Source of the DNA: Caulobacteraceae bacterium
GTDB lineage: Bacteria; Pseudomonadota; Alphaproteobacteria; Caulobacterales; Caulobacteraceae
Reading direction: 5' to 3'
DNA: 15,139 bases
Assembly (NCBI GenBank): GCA_030151985.1
Contig: JASLDZ010000359.1
Span: 1-15,139 of the forward strand
The position numbers and the translations under genes were made by a program. Shown piece after piece: positions 1-6,917 of this stretch. The number at the start of each line of letters is the position of its first letter. The stretch's first letter is position 1. The notes beneath the pieces are model-generated. The model had not been told where the DNA came from. It made no database searches and saw only the letters and a program-made list of their open reading frames with translations.

Positions 1-1050
1 CTCGACCCCAACTGCGTGCACGGCCCCTTCGCCGACGTGAACCCCGCCATCCGCCCCTTCTGGCTCGACCACGTGAACGAGGTGAAGTCCGTCCGCCAGA
101 TGTGGAAGACCGACCGCTCCGACGCGGTCACCGTCACCGTGTCGGGGATCATGGGGCTGTCGGCCTGGGCGGCGCTCGGGCTCGTGAAGGCGCGGCGGCG
201 CGACCCGGCCTGGCTGATCCTGGGGCTGATGCTGGCCCTGGGCGCGGTCGCCGGCTTCAGCGCGATCCGCATGCGCAGCTACATGGAGTGGTTCTCCGTC
301 GCCGCCCTGGCGGTGGCGGCGGCGGAAGCGGCGGTGCGGCTCCCGCGCCTCCGAGCGCTGGGGGCGGTGGGCCTGGGGGCGCTGTTCGCCCCGGTGCTGC
401 TGGCCGAGCTGATCCTGACGGCGACAGGCTCCGGCTCCCTGCCGCTCTCGCAGCCGCTGCAGTGGACGCTCGCGGGGCTGGCCGTGCTGATCGTGGCGGC
501 GGTGGGCTTGCGGGCGAGGCGGCTGGGAGCGCGAGGCGCGCTCGGCTTCGCGGCGGTGGCCCTGCCGCTCGCGGCGGCGGCGGCGCTGATGGTCAACGGC
601 GAGCGGCTGCGCGCGCATCGTCCCCCCGGCAAGCCCAGCTCGCCCGACACCTGCTTCGACGCCGCCAGCTACGCCCCGCTCGCCAAGGCGCCGCCGGGGA
701 TCGCGCTCAGCGAGGTCGACCTCGGCCCCTTCGTGCTGGCGCATACGCCCAGTTCCGCGATGAGCGCACCCTACCACCGCATGAGCCTGGGCATCCTGCG
801 CGCGCGGGCGGTGATGGTGGCTCCCGCCGACGGCGACGCGCCCGCAGGCGCCCAGGCCAAGGCGCGGGCGCTGCACGCCGGCTACGTGCTCGAGTGCCCC
901 GTCCACGCCCGCCACGCTGACCGCGACCACATCCCGGCCGACAGCCTGCAGGCGCGGCTGGACAAGGGGATGTACCCCGCCTGGCTCGCCCCGATCACCG
1001 AGCCCGACGCCGGGCTGCAGATCTACCGCGTGCTGCCGCCCGCACGCTGA
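1..1050 (+). CDS. Polytopic membrane protein, C-terminal part (5' end outside window)
   Basis: The frame is open from base 1, so this is the last 349 residues of a longer protein. The GTG at 16 is probably not the true start, because the reading frame continues upstream (LDPNC before it). The fragment opens with a short stretch ending near an MWK motif. It then shows about six hydrophobic segments (roughly residues 45-65, 70-90, 97-115, 121-142, 155-172 and 180-198) and ends in a hydrophilic tail of about 140 residues. The tail contains CFDAASYAPLA, a DLGPFVLAHT stretch and YVLECP. The many membrane segments followed by a soluble C-terminal domain resemble uncharacterised GT-C-like membrane proteins of Alphaproteobacteria, but I do not recognise a named family or any catalytic residue. 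It converges on hisG with a 4 bp gap. No function is assigned. Confidence 0.8.
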   Translation, partial: LDPNCVHGPFADVNPAIRPFWLDHVNEVKSVRQMWKTDRSDAVTVTVSGIMGLSAWAALGLVKARRRDPAWLILGLMLALGAVAGFSAIRMRSYMEWFSVAALAVAAAEAAVRLPRLRALGAVGLGALFAPVLLAELILTATGSGSLPLSQPLQWTLAGLAVLIVAAVGLRARRLGARGALGFAAVALPLAAAAALMVNGERLRAHRPPGKPSSPDTCFDAASYAPLAKAPPGIALSEVDLGPFVLAHTPSSAMSAPYHRMSLGILRARAVMVAPADGDAPAGAQAKARALHAGYVLECPVHARHADRDHIPADSLQARLDKGMYPAWLAPITEPDAGLQIYRVLPPAR

Positions 1051-1054
1051 GCGT

Positions 1055-2005
1055 TCAGCCGAGCCCCGCCTTCGCCGCCAGCGCGTCGGCGGCGGGGCAG
1101 TCCGTCTCGAAGACGTAGTCCGGACGGCTGACGGTCACCGGCCCGACGCCCGCGGCCGCCAGCGCGGCGGTGAGGTCGAACAGCGCTTCGGTCGCCACCA
1201 GCACCCCTTCCGCCCCGATCTTGGCGCCCCGCGCGTGGGTCGAGGCCGCCTCGTGGGCGAGCGCCGCCTGGGCTGCGGGCCAGCGCACCTGCGCCGAGCC
1301 CTTGGCCCGCGCGCGCGCCTCCGCCACCGATAGCAGCCGGCGCACCACGGCCAGCGCCTCTGGCGACCAGCGCGCCTGAAGGCTCGCGGCGAGCTGCGCC
1401 TGGCTCTTCAGCATCACGCCGTCGCCGACGACCTTCAGGTTGTTGGCGGCGAGCGTCGCGCCCGTCGTGGTGATGTCGACCACGAGCTCCGCCTGCCCCG
1501 CGGCGGGCGCGCCCTCGGTGGCGCCCAGGCTGTCGACGATGCGGTACTCGCCGATGCCGTGGCGGGCGAAGAAGGCGCGGGTCTGGGCAGCGTATTTGGT
1601 CGTGACCCGCAGGCGCCGCCCGGTGCGTGCGAGATAGAGGTGGGCCACGTCGGCCACGTCGGCCATGGTCTCGACATCGATCCAGCTCTGCGGCGCGGCG
1701 ACCACCAGGTCGGCGCGACCGAAGCCGAGCGCGCGCAGCAGCATGACGCGCGCCTCCAGCGCCTCGCCCCGCTCGCGCAGCAGGTCCTCGCCGGTGACGC
1801 CCAGGTGCACGTCGCCCGCATCCAGACTGGCGGCGATGTCGGCGGCGGAGAGCAGCCGCACCTCGGCGCCCGGCAGCCCGTCGAGCATGGCGCGATAGCC
1901 GCGCTCACCCCCCTCGACCGCGAGCCGGAAGCCGCAGTCGGCGAGCCAGGCCTCCGCCTGCTCCTTCAGCCGCCCCTTGGACGGCAGCGCGAGGACGAGG
2001 CTCAT
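1055..2005 (-). CDS. hisG: ATP phosphoribosyltransferase catalytic subunit HisG
   Basis: First enzyme of histidine synthesis, joining ATP and PRPP to give phosphoribosyl-ATP in the cytoplasm. The protein has 316 residues. The N-terminus LALPSKGRLKEQA is the family signature. VGVTGEDLL (about residues 69-76) matches the substrate-binding lobe. The PRPP loop is D177-ITTTGATL, followed by AANNLK. The ATG at 2005 overlaps the hisZ stop in an ATGA, implying translational coupling. The length is notable: HisG partners of HisZ are usually the short form of about 210-230 residues, whereas this one has about 95 extra C-terminal residues. Part of that tail (EALFDLTAALAAAGVGPVTV) resembles the second half of the ACT-like regulatory domain of long HisG. 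Identification is firm; how it is regulated is uncertain. Confidence 0.96.
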   Translation of the reverse strand: MSLVLALPSKGRLKEQAEAWLADCGFRLAVEGGERGYRAMLDGLPGAEVRLLSAADIAASLDAGDVHLGVTGEDLLRERGEALEARVMLLRALGFGRADLVVAAPQSWIDVETMADVADVAHLYLARTGRRLRVTTKYAAQTRAFFARHGIGEYRIVDSLGATEGAPAAGQAELVVDITTTGATLAANNLKVVGDGVMLKSQAQLAASLQARWSPEALAVVRRLLSVAEARARAKGSAQVRWPAAQAALAHEAASTHARGAKIGAEGVLVATEALFDLTAALAAAGVGPVTVSRPDYVFETDCPAADALAAKAGLG

Positions 2006-3183
2006 CGCGAGCCCCCCGCGCGAGGTGCGTCGGTCCAGGCGCGGCCCGGGCGGACCATGCAGCCGACCGCGGGCGTGGGCTCGCCGCCCAGGCGCTCCAC
2101 CAGCCCGTCGTAGCGCCCGCCCGCCGCCACGGGCGCGTCGGCGGGAAGGCCGGCGCTGCGCACCTCGAACAGCACCCCGTCGTAGTAGCCGAACGGGCGC
2201 ACGAAGCCGGGCGAGAGCGTCAGGGCGGACGCGGGCACGCCCGCCGCGTCCAGCGCCAGCAGACGCCGTCGCCAGCCGTCCAGCAACGGGTCGAGCCCGC
2301 CCGCCGCCTCGTGCGCCAGCGCCTGCACCGCATCGAGCGCGCGTTCCGGAGCGTCCGAGACGGCGAGGTAGCGGGCGATCAGGCCGGTCTCGTCGGCGCC
2401 CAGCCGGGGGGCGGCCGCGTCGGCGGCGCGCTCCACCAGCCGGTGCACGATCTCGGCGGCGCCGCGACCGCCGACGGGCTGGATGCCCGCCAGCCGCCAC
2501 AGCTCCTCCAGCACGCCCGCCGCCTCGGCCTCCGGCAGGTCGGTGAGGAGGCGAGCCAGCCGCCCTCCCCCGTCGGTTGCGCCAGCCGGGGCCGCGCCCA
2601 GCCGCGCCAGCTCCGCCGCCATCGGCCGCCCGCCCGCGAAGGCGCGCGCGAGCCGGGTCCGCACCCCCTCGGGAAGGCCGATCGCCCGCAGGAAGGCGGC
2701 GAACAGCGCCACGTCGCCGAAGATCACCGAGAGGTCGCGCCGCCCGCCCGCGACCGCCGCCGCCCAGGCGAGGCCGACGATGCGCGCATCCTCTTCCGCC
2801 GGGTCGCCGTCGCCGCCGTAGGCCTCGACGCCCACCTGCAGGAACTCGCTGGACCGGCCGGAGCCCGCGGGCGCCACCCGGAAGGCCGCGCCCTCGTAGA
2901 GCCAGCGCGCCGCCTTGGGGCCGCCGCTCCGCGCCTGGGCGATGTGGGCGCGAACCAGGGGCAAGGTGAAGTCGGGCCGCAGCGCCAGCTCCTCCCCGCC
3001 CTCGCCCGTGACGCCGAACAGCCGCGGCCGCATCGCCTCGCCCGCGAGGTCGAGCAGGAGCGCCAGCGGCTGTAGCGTGGGCGCGTCGGTCCACTCGGCT
3101 CCGGTCGCCTCGCCGAACGCGGCGAAAGGCGCGCGCACCCTCGCCAGCACGTCCAGCGGCACGGGCTCGGGGGCGAGGGTCAT
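2002..3183 (-). CDS. hisZ: ATP phosphoribosyltransferase regulatory subunit HisZ
   Basis: A HisRS-like paralogue that lacks aminoacylation activity and activates HisG in a hetero-oligomer. The 393 residues keep the class II synthetase fold markers. ELALRPDFTLPLVRAHI and WLYEGAAFRV (about residues 65-105) correspond to the motif 2 region, and AAGGRYDGLVERLGG near the C-terminus to motif 3. The anticodon-binding domain of true HisRS is absent, as expected for HisZ. The start at 3183 gives MTLAPEPVPLDVLARVRAPF, a plausible HisZ beginning. It lies downstream of hisS on the same strand, with a 154 bp gap filled by a palindromic repeat, and overlaps hisG by 4 bp. This order ties the two HisRS-fold proteins and HisG into one likely transcription unit. 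Confidence 0.95.
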   Translation of the reverse strand: MTLAPEPVPLDVLARVRAPFAAFGEATGAEWTDAPTLQPLALLLDLAGEAMRPRLFGVTGEGGEELALRPDFTLPLVRAHIAQARSGGPKAARWLYEGAAFRVAPAGSGRSSEFLQVGVEAYGGDGDPAEEDARIVGLAWAAAVAGGRRDLSVIFGDVALFAAFLRAIGLPEGVRTRLARAFAGGRPMAAELARLGAAPAGATDGGGRLARLLTDLPEAEAAGVLEELWRLAGIQPVGGRGAAEIVHRLVERAADAAAPRLGADETGLIARYLAVSDAPERALDAVQALAHEAAGGLDPLLDGWRRRLLALDAAGVPASALTLSPGFVRPFGYYDGVLFEVRSAGLPADAPVAAGGRYDGLVERLGGEPTPAVGCMVRPGRAWTDAPRAGGSR

Positions 3184-3204
3184 GGCGTCAGGCCGCCGCG
3201 ACAG

Positions 3205-3334
3205 GCCCCCTCCACCCCGCCCTTCGGGCGCGGTCCCCCTCCCCCGCAGGCGGGGGAGGAACCCACGAGGTCCAAGTTCCTCCCCCGTTCACGGGGGAGG
3301 TGGCGCGAGGCGGAGCCGAAGCGGCGGAGGGGGC
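3205..3334. repeat. Composite palindromic repeat A between hisS and hisZ
   Basis: Two perfect 9 bp hairpins occur here: CCTCCCCCG with loop CAGG at 3238-3259, and CCTCCCCCG with loop TTCA at 3279-3300. The hairpins are also inverted copies of each other: CGGGGGAGGAAC at 3251-3262 pairs with 3276-3287. The outermost 9 bases (GCCCCCTCC at 3205-3213) pair with GGAGGGGGC at 3326-3334. The element therefore nests hairpins within a larger inverted repeat of about 130 bp. Short intergenic repeats with this kind of core are, from memory, widespread in GC-rich Alphaproteobacteria. It could attenuate or stabilise mRNA between hisS and hisZ. Confidence 0.85.
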
Positions 3335-3337
3335 GAG

Positions 3338-4813
3338 TCATCCCACGATCCGCCGCACGAAGGCGGCCAACTCGCCCCGCGGTATAGTGGCTTGGCCCGG
3401 GCGCTCGGCCTTCCAGGAGGCGTTGTCGGTGAGCGCCGCGGCGGAGGCGCGGCCGAGGTCGAGGTCCTTCACCGTCACCGTGCCGGCGGCGATCTCATCG
3501 TCCCCCAGCATCACGGCGGCGGGCGCGCCCCGGCGATCGGCGTACTTCATCTGCGCCTTCATGCCGGACTCGCCGAGGTAGACCTCCGCCGCGATCCCGG
3601 CGGTGCGCAGCTCGGCGGCGACGGCGAAGTAGTCGGCCATGCGGGCGCGGTCGAAGGCGATCACCACGACGGGGCCTCGCGCCGCGCCTTCCGCCCGGCC
3701 CGCCGCCTGGAGCGCGGCCGAGAGGCGCGAGACGCCGAAGCTGAAGCCGGTCGCGGGCGTCGTCTGCCCGGTGAAACGCGCCACGAGATCGTCGTAGCGC
3801 CCGCCGCCGCCGACGGACCCGAAGCGGATCGGCTGCCCGCGATCGTCCTTGGTGTCGAGCAGGAGGTCCGCCTCGAACACCGCGCCGGTGTAGTATTCGA
3901 GGCCGCGGACGATTGAAGAATCGAATCGCGCCCTGTCGCTTTCAACACCCATCGCGTTCAACGCATCATCGATTGCCGCGAGCTCGGCGACAGCTGACGC
4001 ACCTCCATGGCTTTTCGACAGATTTGCGAACGTTCTTAAAAAACTTGCGCGGTCACGGTCTCCAATCATCACTTCCGTGAAATAATCTCCAATTGCGGCC
4101 TGCGCCTCGTCGGAAAGTTGAGCTCCTCTTGTAAAGTCGCCAGATTCGTCAAGGCGCCCGACTCCGAGAAGCTGCTCCACTCCATTCCAACCGATTTTGT
4201 CAAGCTTATCCAGCGCTCTAAGCACGATAAGCCGCTGACGCGCGTCTGAAACTCCAGCGTCGGTTAAGATGCTGTCTAATAGCTTGCGGTTGTTGATCTT
4301 AATGACCGCCGTCCCGCGCGGCAGCCCCGCCGCCTCGAGCCCCGCGACCGCCATGGCGATGATCTCGGCGTCGGCCTCGGGGCGGGCGCTGCCCACCGTG
4401 TCGGCGTCGCACTGGACGAACTCGCGGTAGCGGCCGGGGCCGGGCTTCTCGTTCCTCCAGACCGTGCCGAAGGCGTAGCGCCGGTAGGGCTTGGGCAGCG
4501 TTTCCCAGTTCTGCGCGGCGAAGCGGGCCAGCGGCGCGGTCAGGTCGTAGCGCAGCGCCATCCACTGGTCGTCGTCGTCCGTCAGCGCGAACACGCCCTC
4601 GTTCGGCCGGTCGGCGTCGGGCAGGAACTTGCCCAGCGCGTCGGCGTACTCGAAGGCCGAGGTCTCCAGCGGCTCGAACCCGTGCGCCTCGTAGACCTTG
4701 GACACCGCCTCCAGGATCGCGCGCTGGCGCTTCAGCTCGCCCGCGCGGCGGTCGGCGAAGCCGCGCGGGCTGCGGGCGGCGGGGCGGAAATCGGGCGGCG
4801 AGGCGGCGGTCAT
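3338..4813 (-). CDS. hisS: Histidyl-tRNA synthetase HisS (mosaic gene)
   Basis: Charges tRNA-His with histidine in the cytoplasm. The protein has 491 residues from the ATG at 4813. A longer reading from a TTG at 4852 is possible, but that TTG overlaps the likely -35 element. Motif 2 is WRNEKPGPGRYREFVQCDAD (about residues 119-138). The histidine-binding RGLEYYTGAVFE lies at 303-314, and motif 3 includes GGGGRYDDLVARF and TGFSFGVSRL. The motif 2 loop (KPGPGRYREF) looks like the divergent alphaproteobacterial HisRS, which from memory works with tRNA-His lacking the G-1 base. The insertion-domain coding region (residues about 170-301) is far lower in GC than the rest and carries TTA and AGA codons, yet the frame is intact and the protein looks functional. 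It heads the hisS-hisZ-hisG cluster. Confidence 0.95.
   Translation of the reverse strand: MTAASPPDFRPAARSPRGFADRRAGELKRQRAILEAVSKVYEAHGFEPLETSAFEYADALGKFLPDADRPNEGVFALTDDDDQWMALRYDLTAPLARFAAQNWETLPKPYRRYAFGTVWRNEKPGPGRYREFVQCDADTVGSARPEADAEIIAMAVAGLEAAGLPRGTAVIKINNRKLLDSILTDAGVSDARQRLIVLRALDKLDKIGWNGVEQLLGVGRLDESGDFTRGAQLSDEAQAAIGDYFTEVMIGDRDRASFLRTFANLSKSHGGASAVAELAAIDDALNAMGVESDRARFDSSIVRGLEYYTGAVFEADLLLDTKDDRGQPIRFGSVGGGGRYDDLVARFTGQTTPATGFSFGVSRLSAALQAAGRAEGAARGPVVVIAFDRARMADYFAVAAELRTAGIAAEVYLGESGMKAQMKYADRRGAPAAVMLGDDEIAAGTVTVKDLDLGRASAAALTDNASWKAERPGQATIPRGELAAFVRRIVG
3911..4310 (-). other. Low-GC foreign-looking segment inside hisS
   Basis: By hand count 211 of these 400 bases are G or C (about 53%). 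The 60 bases at 4321-4380 have 47 (78%) and those at 3781-3840 have 46 (77%). The borders are abrupt, within a few codons of residue 170 on one side and residue 301 on the other. Inside, hisS uses TTA (for example residues 179 and 183), AGA (residues 199 and 260), AAA, AAT and TTT codons, which I do not see in neighbouring genes. The segment covers the HisRS insertion domain between motif 2 and the RGLEYY motif. The best explanation is homologous replacement from a lower-GC relative. Confidence 0.85.
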
Positions 4814-4825
4814 GGGCCGCGGACG

Positions 4826-4852
4826 CCTAGCGGAAGGGACGAAGCGGAGCAA
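4826..4852 (-). promoter_or_regulatory. Probable housekeeping promoter of hisS
   Basis: On the minus strand TTGCTCC (4852-4846) is followed after 14 bases by GCTAGG (4831-4826). This fits the Caulobacter vegetative sigma pattern of TTGACGS, 10-14 bases, then GCTANAWC. Transcription would begin near 4817-4819, only about 4-6 bases before the ATG at 4813. The hisS mRNA would then be nearly leaderless, which excludes the longer TTG start at 4852. The match is by eye only. Confidence 0.45.
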
Positions 4853-4911
4853 GGAATCGAGCCTGCCTCGCGCGCGGCCGGAACACGCCGCCCCGCCGCC
4901 GCTTTACCTTG

Positions 4912-4935
4912 CGGCAGGTCGGAGTCATCCTGCCG
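4912..4935. repeat. Short inverted repeat in the hisS / small-gene intergenic region
   Basis: CGGCAGG at 4912-4918 is inverted as CCTGCCG at 4929-4935 with a 10 base spacer. It lies about 50 bases upstream of the small reading frame at 4987 and about 60 bases upstream of the likely hisS -35 element. The spacing is compatible with an operator for a dimeric regulator, but it could equally be chance in GC-rich DNA. Confidence 0.3.
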
Positions 4936-4986
4936 TCATGCGACCACCCGTCAGAGGCGGCGCCGGGAGAACGAAGGAACGGGACG

Positions 4987-5064
4987 ATGGGCATGCTCAT
5001 GCGCCTGATCGTCGGATGGTGGTCGGGCTTCGCCCACTGCGGTTCGACGAACTGGAAGTTCTGA
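4987..5064 (+). CDS. Putative 25-residue small protein
   Basis: A short frame beginning MGMLMRLIVGWW and ending HCGSTNWKF before a TGA at 5062-5064. It is preceded by a good Shine-Dalgarno (AAGGA at 4974-4978) with 8 bases to the ATG. The first half is hydrophobic with one arginine, so it may sit at the membrane; the second half has a lone cysteine and aromatic residues. A hairpin begins at its stop codon. It is too short to assign to a family and I do not recognise it. The alternative is a non-coding stretch with a chance ribosome site. The strong Shine-Dalgarno, and an amino acid make-up (two Trp in a row, few Ala, Arg or Pro) unlike random GC-rich frames, favour a real gene. Confidence 0.45.
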   Translation: MGMLMRLIVGWWSGFAHCGSTNWKF

Positions 5065-5089
5065 ACGACCGGGCCGAGCGGCCGTCGTT
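5064..5089 (+). terminator. Hairpin after the small gene, possible terminator
   Basis: AACGAC and GGCC (5064-5075, with a two-base CG bulge) pair with GGCC and GTCGTT (5080-5089) around a GAGC loop, giving a stem of about 10 bp. It starts on the last base of the stop codon of the small reading frame. No T-tract follows, so intrinsic termination is uncertain; it may stabilise the 3' end instead. Confidence 0.3.
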
Positions 5090-5174
5090 CACCAAGCGTT
5101 GACCCTGCCGGCCCAGGCTCGGGCCCGCACGCGACCGCCGCCGCGCGGGTCCGTGACGCGCCTGGAGCCCTCCC

Positions 5175-5675
5175 ATGTCCTGCGACGCCGCCGCGCTGGC
5201 CTTGACCCTGCACCTCGCCACCTTCCGGCCCGCAGAGACCGCCCCTCGCCTGCTCCGTGTCGCCGCTTCGGCGCCCGCGCCCGCGGGCGATCTGGCGAAG
5301 GAGCCGCTGTTCGCCGCCATCGTCGCCGACGCCTCCCGCCTGAAGGGCGAGGTCGCGGGCTGGCGCACTCGCGCGGCCAAGGGCTGGGCGTGGCGGGCCG
5401 ACGAGCTTGCGACGCTGGAGGCGCGGGCCGACGCCCTCTCCAAGCTCGACATGCAGGGCCACCTGGAACTCGCCAAGCGCGGGACCGACGGCGACCTGAA
5501 GTGCATCCTGCGCGGCCTGAGCCAGGACCTGCCCCGCCGCATGGCCGATCTCAAGGCGGCCAGCGAGCCCGACGCCCGCAAGGCGGCGCTGGACGAGCTG
5601 TTCTACCTGCTGCGCGACAACGTCGAGGTCGTGACCACGCCGGAGCGCACGAACTCCGAGGCGGTGGCGGGCTGA
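5175..5675 (+). CDS. Hypothetical helical protein of 166 residues
   Basis: I do not recognise this protein. The start at 5175 has GGAG at 5164-5167, seven bases upstream. The N-terminal 35 residues are Ala- and Leu-rich (MSCDAAALALTLHLATFRP) but not a convincing signal peptide. The rest looks all-helical and soluble: residues about 40-95 include KGEVAGWRTRAAKGWAWRADELATL, and residues about 96-150 include LKCILRGLSQDLPRRMADLK and ELFYLLRDNVEV. There is no obvious catalytic motif. It converges on the flagellar motE-like gene with repeat B between them. It stands alone on the plus strand apart from the small gene upstream, so context gives no firm role. The coding bias is good and it is very likely a real gene. 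Confidence 0.75.
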   Translation: MSCDAAALALTLHLATFRPAETAPRLLRVAASAPAPAGDLAKEPLFAAIVADASRLKGEVAGWRTRAAKGWAWRADELATLEARADALSKLDMQGHLELAKRGTDGDLKCILRGLSQDLPRRMADLKAASEPDARKAALDELFYLLRDNVEVVTTPERTNSEAVAG

Positions 5676-5720
5676 GACGCAGACGCGGCGATCCGTTCTC
5701 GTCGGCCATAGGTCCCCTCC

Positions 5721-5852
5721 CCCCTTCCGTTTCCCCCCGACTTGATCGGGGGGTCAGGCGCTGTGCGCCTCGACCGCTGACGCGGTCGTCAGACCGCGCG
5801 GCTCACGACGCTCGGCCCCCGGGTCAAGCCCGGGGGAGGCGGGAGGAAGGGG
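5721..5852. repeat. Composite palindromic repeat B (CTTGA-loop family)
   Basis: Outer arms CCCCTTCC (5721-5728) and GGAAGGGG (5845-5852) enclose three hairpins. The first is CCCCCCGA, loop CTTGA, TCGGGGGG. The middle one is CGACCGC, loop TGAC, GCGGTCG (5771-5788). The third lies at 5816-5836: CCCCCGGG, loop TCAAG, CCCGGGGG. The third arm plus flank (5811-5838) is identical over 28 bases to 8650-8677 in repeat C. It lies between two convergent 3' ends and could act as a bidirectional terminator. Confidence 0.85.
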
Positions 5853-5861
5853 TGTAGGCTT

Positions 5862-6917
5862 TCAGCCCTTCGACGCTGTCGGCGCGACCGCCTTCCCGGG
5901 TGCGGGCGTCGGGGGCGTGGGCGCGGCGGGCGGCTTGGCGTCCACGGGCTTGGCGTCGGGCTTCGGCGCGGACTTGACCGGCTCGCTCTTCGCTTCGGAA
6001 GGCTTGGCGTCCGCCGGCTTAGCGTCGGCCTTCTCCGGGGGCTTGGCGGCCTTCGCAGCGGGGCGACGGGAGGCGGCCTTGCGCGCCGCCTTCTGCGCGG
6101 GCTTCGACTCGCCCGCGTCAGGCGCGGCGGTGGGATCGACGGAGGCGACCTGGATCGGTTTGGCGTCGGCGGCTGCGGCGCCGGCGTCGGCGATCTTGCC
6201 GCCTCCCTTTGCGGTCGGGTTCTGGGCGGCCTCGGCGGCGGCGCGGGCGGCGTCGAAGCGGTGGGCGAGGCTCTCGGTGAGCTTCTTGGCCTCCAGCGTG
6301 CCCATCTGGGCCAGGATGGCGCTGAGGATCGCGGGCTTCTCGCCGGCGATCTTGGCGGCGACGGGCACGCGCACCTTGTCGTCGAGGGCGGCGAAGATGG
6401 CGCCCGCGTCCTTCGGCTTCATCTTCTCGTAGACGACGACCAGCCGGTCCACCTCGGCCTGGGTCTTGACGTCCGCCTGGCCGACGAGCGCCTCGACCTG
6501 CGCCTTGGCGGCGTTCAGCGCCTTGATCTTGGCGTCGATCTTCAGGCTGGCGGCGTTGAGGAGCTGCACCTGGGCGTCGAGCGCCTGCTCGCGTGCGTCG
6601 AGTTGGCCGCGACGCGCGCCCAGGCTCTGCAGCATCTGCAGCTCGGCGGGCGAAAGGCCGGCCTCCTTCGCCAGTTCGGCGGCGGTGGGGGCGCAGACGC
6701 CGGGAGCGGGCGCGGCCAGCTTGGCGGCGGGCGGCAGCGGCGACACGCCGGGCTTGACGGCCTGCGGGGCGGCGGCGGGTTTGGCGTGCGGAGCGGGCGC
6801 GGCGGCCTGGGCGGAGGCCAGCATCGCGGGCAGGCCGTCCACCGCGCCCAGCGCCTTGGCGGCGAGCACGCCGCCGATGGCGACAGCCGCGAGCGGCAGG
6901 AGACGCGGCGTCCTCAT
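5862..6917 (-). CDS. MotE-like flagellar protein with long Lys/Ala/Pro tail
   Basis: This 351-residue protein has an N-terminal hydrophobic segment (residues about 5-25, after MRTPR) that fits a signal anchor. A Pro/Ala-rich linker follows, then a coiled coil at about 85-150 (ARRGQLDAREQALDAQ and following). A MgtE-N-like segment lies at about 158-206: VVYEKMKPKDAGAIFAALDD, then VAAKIAGEKPAILSAILAQM. This is the MotE layout. From knowledge of rhizobial MotE, it is a periplasmic chaperone for the motility protein MotC. The final 115 residues are a low-complexity tail of KPADAK, SEAK and PKPDAK units. Its ATG overlaps the stop of the upstream gene in ATGA, so it is coupled to fliM and the DUF6468-type gene. 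The symbol is left blank because its MotC partner is not in the window. Confidence 0.8.
   Translation of the reverse strand: MRTPRLLPLAAVAIGGVLAAKALGAVDGLPAMLASAQAAAPAPHAKPAAAPQAVKPGVSPLPPAAKLAAPAPGVCAPTAAELAKEAGLSPAELQMLQSLGARRGQLDAREQALDAQVQLLNAASLKIDAKIKALNAAKAQVEALVGQADVKTQAEVDRLVVVYEKMKPKDAGAIFAALDDKVRVPVAAKIAGEKPAILSAILAQMGTLEAKKLTESLAHRFDAARAAAEAAQNPTAKGGGKIADAGAAAADAKPIQVASVDPTAAPDAGESKPAQKAARKAASRRPAAKAAKPPEKADAKPADAKPSEAKSEPVKSAPKPDAKPVDAKPPAAPTPPTPAPGKAVAPTASKG

Noticed and set aside
2006..3094. A long minus-strand extension of the hisG frame upstream of 2005
   Set aside because: It lies in another frame of hisZ and reads as Arg/Gly/Ala-rich low-complexity sequence; hisZ is clearly the real gene there, and hisG starts at 2005.
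3205..3334. A CRISPR array or tRNA in the hisS-hisZ gap
   Set aside because: There are only two hairpin units, inverted relative to each other rather than direct repeats with spacers, and no cloverleaf with a TTC loop and CCA-type acceptor.
4814..4852. Upstream TTG start for hisS
   Set aside because: It coincides with the probable -35 element and the extra residues (LRFVPSARRPRP) look non-native.
4938..5102. A plus-strand frame beginning MRPPVRGGAG through the small-gene region
   Set aside because: It lacks a ribosome site, has Arg/Pro/Gly shadow composition and conflicts with the better supported 25-residue frame.
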